Assembly: GCA_030142905.1 (NCBI GenBank)
Contig: JASJOG010000179.1
Location: 372,001 to 436,000 of the forward strand
Direction: 5' to 3'
Source: Heliopora coerulea
Lineage: Eukaryota > Cnidaria > Anthozoa > Scleralcyonacea > Helioporidae
DNA length: 64,000 nt
In this document: piece after piece, positions 59,091-64,000 of the stretch
How positions within the stretch are numbered: position 1 is the stretch's first letter
Layout: every line of letters starts with the position of its first letter
Translations under genes and position numbers: made by a program
Notes under the pieces: generated by a model
Seen by the model: the letters and a program-made list of their open reading frames with translations, nothing else
Databases searched by the model: none
Told to the model about the DNA's origin: nothing

Positions 59091-59969
59091 TCAAACGCAT
59101 TCAACATATTCCACCGTCGGCAGTATTAATAGAAATGTTCTGAAACTGCGCAGAGCAGCTGACTATAAGTGGGTCAACATGAAAAGTCTTCTTACATATT
59201 CGGGTGCTAAAGAATCTACAAAATTAACTTTTCAGTCTACTAATGTTTCTGATTTGAAAGTGACAAGTTTTAGTATTTGTTTTAAGTAAACTGATGTTAT
59301 TCGAATCATAGGGTTTCATGTTGATCTTTCTATGTCAAACCTGCATTGCACCTATGTTTTTCAAGAGGAATTCTCGTCTTTTCTCTTGTCTCTTGCAGCC
59401 GCTATGGTTTAAACTCAAGGAACCCTGTCTATATGAAGACGTCTTTAAATATGGTAAACCATACACATTTTCTCTGCATCATACATTTTTCAAGCCTAAA
59501 CATTTGTAGTATAAAAGAGAGAGCGGGAAAATCTGGAATTTGACCTTTAACAGAAAGGTTGAAAATATGCATCACTGTGGTAGATATGTGGGTTTACTAG
59601 AGATACCAATTCGACCATTTGTGGTTAAATTTGTAGTTGATAAAGTCCTATGAAAGTGAAAGCAAACGAAATCAGGTATTTAGGTTCGGAAGTCAAAGGA
59701 TTCTGTGTTATATTAGGAATATTCATTTAGGAATATTTACATTTAAATATTCATGCTGTTGGTGAAAGTTCGAATACGACCGAACGTCGATCAAAGTGTC
59801 TAAATAAAAGTATGTAAAGAATACCTTACTTTTATATGATGGGTAAAAAGCTTTCAAAATCGGAGAACAGTTGGGTTAAAGTCGGCTTTTGCTAGACCGG
59901 AAGCTGAAATTGATTTTACTATAAAAATCATCAACAAGGCTGATCCAGCGTAGGCAGCGGCGCAACAAC

Positions 59970-61472
59970 ACAACACCAAGGGAGGGATTCTCGCTTGCCA
60001 CAATCTGAAACAGATAAAAATATTCTATCCTCGACGTTTCGAGCAAAGGCCCTTCGTCTGAAGAGTTAGTAGAAAGAGAAATAGAATAAACAAACTTGTT
60101 GCTTATATAGCAAGCAATACAAGCAGTCACGTGAAACAAAATTAACCAATGACAGAAACGTAACCATAACAAAATGAAGACTTATTCAATATTGAGCCCG
60201 CACACAGCAACAAACCCGATAGTAAGGGGGTATGCCTGCATGCAGGCTGAATATAAAACAAGTGAGAGCACAGTAGAAAATTAAACACAACAAATGGCAT
60301 AGAAAAGTAATACAAAATACTGTGAATGTCTGCAAAGGCAAGCATGTAAAAGCAGGAGATGCAGTAAATGAGGTTGGAGGAAACGCATGTAAAACTGTGC
60401 TTGATCTCAAACTTACATTTTGGGGCCGAAATGGCGGTAGTGGGATTAAGGTGCTTGCAAGTCTTGCACACAGGAAGAAGACAACAAGAAGTGCCAGTGG
60501 GTGACACCTGGTCTTGTCGAAGTGAACTGTGTACTAGGGTTTCTCGGATGTTTTTGCTATGTCGAAAAGATACTAAGGGGTTATCGGAGAAAATGGAAGA
60601 TGTTTCAGGATCATTTTTAAGTATTTCAAAATTCCGGAAAATGATATCTCTTACTTTAAAATTAAATGGATGGAAAGTTAAAACCAGTGGTACTTTTGTG
60701 TTGTTGGAAATGTTAGTGGGGGGGGTTCTGCTAGGGTGTTTGAACGGGAAACGTTGGAGGCCTTTTGAAAGGCAGTGTCTAAAAGATGAGAAGGATACCC
60801 GCACTCAACAAAAAAGCCTCTCATTTCCATAGCTTTGGCAAGGAAGTCATCATCTTCACTGCAAAGGCGGCGTAGACGAAGAAAATGAGAGTAAGGAATG
60901 GAAGTTTTGGTGTGTTTTGGGTGACAGGAAGAGAAGAGGAGGTAGCTGTGTGAGTCAGTAGGCTTGTAAAAGACAGATGTGCTCAGCTCATTGCCATTTA
61001 TGGATACAAGAAGATCCAAGAGTGATACACTGGTCTCACTGATCTCCCATGTGAACTTGAGCGCTGGATGGAAATTATTAACAAAGTTAATGAAGGAATC
61101 CAGTTCAGTGCACGAACATGATGGAGTGCCAAGGCAGTCATCAATGAACCGACCATAGAAATCAGGTAATGGACCAGTGTAGCATTCAAAGATTTGTTTT
61201 TCCACATAACCAACAAACAAGTTGGCATAGTTAGGACCCATTTTGGTTCCCATGGCAACACCACTTATTTGCTGGTAATGTTTACCATCAAAAGAAAAAT
61301 TATTGAGGGTGAGCGCCAACTCAGCCAAGCGCACCAATGTGGTGGTAGATGGTTCCTGATTAGTCCTTTGGTTAAAGAAAAATCTGACTGCTTCAAGACC
61401 ATCTTGGTGAGGAATGACAGTGTACAGCGACTTGACATCCATGGTGAATAAATGGCAATGGACTGAGCACAT
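59970..61472 (-). mobile_element. Penelope-like copy, minus arm of inverted pair
   Basis: The minus frame 61472-60678 reads TMDVKSLYTVIPHQDGLEAV, GVAMGTKMGPNYANLFVGYV, YGRFIDDCLG, SLLDLLVSINGNELS and FYKPTDSHSYLLFSSCHPKH. A frameshift near 60690 is followed by NFEILKNDPETSSIFSDNPL and the Cys linker CCLLPVCKTCKHL. The GIY-YIG domain is deleted: the frame jumps from LIYCISC to 3'-UTR sequence. The copy ends with the motif CAGACGAAGGGCCTTTGCTC then GAAACGTCGAGG near 60065-60030. Confidence 0.85.
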
Positions 61473-62757
61473 CTGTCTTTTACAAGCCTACTGACTCACA
61501 CAGCTACCTCCTCTTCTCTTCCTGTCACCCAAAACACACCAAAACTTCCATTCCTTACTCTCATTTTCTTCGTCTACGCCGCCTTTGCAGTGAAGATGAT
61601 GACTTCCTTGCCAAAGCTATGGAAATGAGAGGCTTTTTTGTTGAGTGCGGGTATCCTTCTCATCTTTTAGACACTGCCTTTCAAAAGGCCTCCAACGTTT
61701 CCCGTTCAAACACCCTAGGAGAACCCCCCACTAACATTTCCAACAACAAAAGTACCACTGGTTTTAACTTTCCATCCATTTAATTTTAAAGTAAGAGATA
61801 TCATGTTCCGGAATTTTGAAATACTTAAAAATGACCCTGAAACATCTTCCATTTTCTCCGATAACCCCTTAGTATCTTTTCGACATAGCAAAAACATCCG
61901 AGAAACCCTAGTACACAGTTCACTTCGACAAGACCAGGTGTCACCCACTGGCACTTCTTGTTGTCTTCGTCCTGTGTGCAAGACTTGCAAGCACCTTAAT
62001 TCCACTACCTCTATTTCGGCCCCAAAATGTAAGTTTGAAATCAAGCACAGTTTTACATGCGTTTCCTCCAACCTCATTTACGTGCATCTCCTGCTATAAA
62101 TGTGGTAAACTCTACATTGAAGAAACTGGAAGACGTTTAGGTGACAGATTTGCTGAACATCTGCATGATATAAAAAACAATGTTTGCAGCAAACCTGTCG
62201 CCAGGCATTTCAACACTGCCAACCACTCCATTTCTGACATAAAAGTTTGTGCCATCCTCTCCATCACTGGTGCGAATGATACCCGCAAGAAACAAGAACA
62301 GCGTCTCATTTACAAACATGGTACACTCCATCCCCAAGGCCTCAATGAACGTTTTTCTTTCATTTAGGTCCTCATCTGTCAATGCTTGCCTTTGCAGACA
62401 TTCACAGTATTTTGTATTACTTTTCTATGCCATTTGTTGTGTTTAATTTTCTACTGTGCTTTCACTTGTTTTATATTCAGCCTGCATGCAGGCATACCCC
62501 TTACTATCGGGTTTGTTGCTGTGTGCGGGCTCAATATTGAATAAGTCTTCATTTTGTTATGGTTACGTTTCTGTCATTGGTTAATTTTGTTTCACGTGAC
62601 TGCTTGTATTGCTTGCTATATAAGCAACAAGTTTGTTTATTCTATTTCTCTTTCTACTAACTCTCCAGACAAAGGACCTTTGCTCGAAACGTCGAGGATA
62701 GAATATTTTTATCTGTTTCAGATTGTGGCAAGCGAGAATCCCTCCCTTGGTGTTGTG
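61465..62757 (+). mobile_element. Penelope-like copy, plus arm of inverted pair
   Basis: Starts inside the reverse transcriptase (TTTTACAAGCCTACTGACTC) and reads, with frameshifts, NFEILKNDPETSSIFSDNPL (61803 onward), CCLRPVCKTCKHL and a complete GIY-YIG part (CGKLYIEETGRRLGDRFAEH...PVARHFNTANHS), ending at 62367. The 3' UTR is nearly identical to that of the minus arm. Both arms stop at the same point (GGTGTTGTG, 62757 and about 59970). Confidence 0.85.
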
Positions 62758-62872
62758 ATTTTACTATACCCCGGTCTGATATTTTCCCGATATGACCGCG
62801 CTTTCGGTTTATAAGAAGTTAATAACCAAGCTAGCAACGTTTTATCGCTTTGATAATCTCGTTCTAACGTAG

Positions 62873-63030
62873 GTGAAGATGTATCAGCCAAGAATGGTTC
62901 ACCTACCAATAAAAATTGGGTCCTTCCACTGGCACTCGCGCTAGTAGTAATTATTTTCGTGTGCTGCTACGGATGTTATTGGTATAGTGAAAGCAGAAGA
63001 CAAAACGCCATGGTTAACGAGTCCCCAACG
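62873..63030 (+). CDS. Transmembrane exon, possible part of S2
   Basis: Acceptor GTTCTAACGTAG, phase 1 in; donor CCAACG|GTAAAT, phase 0 out. Encodes a polar stretch, one membrane span (NWVLPLALALVVIIFVCCYG) and a basic cytosolic start (YSESRRQ). These phases equal those of S1 exon 3, but the sequence is unrelated. Joining to S2 needs at least one unseen exon (phase 2 to 1). Confidence 0.5.
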
Positions 63031-63476
63031 GTAAATTTTGATTGCTTCCATTAAGATAAGTTCAAACACTCCTTGTGACCCTCGTTTTAATGAATGAAAA
63101 AGTTCCAATGATGCAAGCAAGGTAATATAAATGAGAACTGAAATGCCAGATGGATGAAACAAAATCTGTCATTAAATATCACGCTTAAAACGTCACATTA
63201 AAACTGTTTCAGTCATGAAAAAAGCTACGGCATAAATACGGCTTGTCGAAGAAGTAAGCAATACGAATTTTTTATTTTCTTCGAACGCTGAAGTTAAACA
63301 ATTTTTGGATTATAGTATTTGACGAACAACCTGAATTTTTTTTTGTACGGTTTTTACTTATATATAATAATAAACGTTAGATGATTTTTGGCATATAACA
63401 AGGGGAGTATGAAAATTTTTCATCTGTTATTGTCACTATTTTACCATTTTATGGTTTGTATGATTGACTTTGTCAG

Positions 63477-63581
63477 GAAGACGATGTGATTGCTGGAGAA
63501 AACGGTGGAACACCATCAAGTTCATCATCAGATAGTTCCTATGCAACAGCAAGGGAAGAATTTTCAACATCTATGTCCTGA
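63477..63581 (+). CDS. Ser-rich cytosolic tail exon, terminal
   Basis: Acceptor GACTTTGTCAG, phase 0, then EDDVIAGENGGTPSSSSSDS and a stop at 63579-63581. It fits directly after 62873-63030 in phase, so the two exons probably belong to one single-pass membrane protein. Confidence 0.5.
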   Translation, partial: EDDVIAGENGGTPSSSSSDSSYATAREEFSTSMS

Positions 63582-64000
63582 ACCCATTTTGCCTTCACGC
63601 AGGAACAGCAGCGTGAATCAACTCACCGTGCTCGAGTCGTTTACGATACTTGATCGACAATTTTGTACCCTTGCCATATCTAAATGGCCTCAGACGTTAC
63701 ATACGAGTTCCTCAATGCCCTTCAGTGTATGATAATTTGATTTAAACTGTGCTGTATCACTTTAAAATTTACATACAGTATGTAAATTGACGATTGATTG
63801 AGAATTGAGGATTGATATCAGAAATTCAGGAATGTTGAACAGTCAACAGCGTATATAACAATTTCTGGAGGTGGGGGCGAGATTTGAAAAGTTTCCGACA
63901 AGATTTTAGCCTAAATCGGGTTACCTGAACAAACGGCAAATGCATTTTTACTAGTCATTTAGAGTTGAGAATTAGTAACAGCAGTCTAGCCTCGGCTGTA
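63582..64000 (+). other. Window end, no gene recognised
   Basis: AT-rich sequence with a short inverted repeat (ACATACAGTATGTAAATT near 63770). Nothing coding was recognised. Confidence 0.4.

Overview
The window looks like nuclear DNA from an animal, most likely an anthozoan cnidarian and probably a stony coral. This is an inference from AT-rich introns with GT-AG splice sites, the style of one conserved host protein, and dense Penelope-like, CR1/L2-like, Tc1/mariner, PolB-type and MITE repeats. No prokaryotic gene organisation is present.

The anchor gene is INTS2 (Integrator complex subunit 2) on the + strand. I assembled it by hand from 18 exons between 15236 and 46472. All intron phases agree, and the product is 1234 residues, close to the vertebrate protein (about 1200). 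Its introns hold a broken protein-primed-type DNA polymerase B element, a deleted Tc1/mariner copy, several MITEs, two fold-back elements and a 700-base TTGG array.

On either side of INTS2 lies a divergently transcribed pair of small genes that I do not recognise. On the left, S1 (minus, four exons, 579-7653) encodes a predicted secreted Cys-rich glycoprotein, and T1 (plus, two exons, 8189-12714) a predicted four-pass membrane protein; their start codons are 535 bases apart. On the right, T2 (minus, 51039-52636) is a clear paralogue of T1, and the first exon of S2 (plus, 53115-53347) resembles the first exon of S1; these starts are 478 bases apart. The two pairs are in mirror orientation (S- T+ INTS2+ T- S+), which suggests an inverted duplication of a bidirectional gene pair. 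This is the most interesting observation here. Two further exons at 62873-63030 and 63477-63581 (membrane segment, then Ser-rich tail) may belong to S2 or to another gene.

Layout: 1-7.6 kb, S1 exons interrupted by Penelope-like pieces; 7.6-12.7 kb, shared promoter and T1 with a LINE in its intron; 12.7-15.2 kb, a MITE, a tRNA-headed fold-back and a Penelope relic; 15.2-46.5 kb, INTS2; 46.5-50.8 kb, Tc1 relic, three LINE/microsatellite units and a GGAT array; 51.0-53.3 kb, T2/S2; 53.3-62.8 kb, repeats including a decayed LINE and an inverted pair of Penelope-like copies; 62.8-63.6 kb, two exons. Exon calls come from reading frames, splice signals and phase only; no transcript or database evidence was available.
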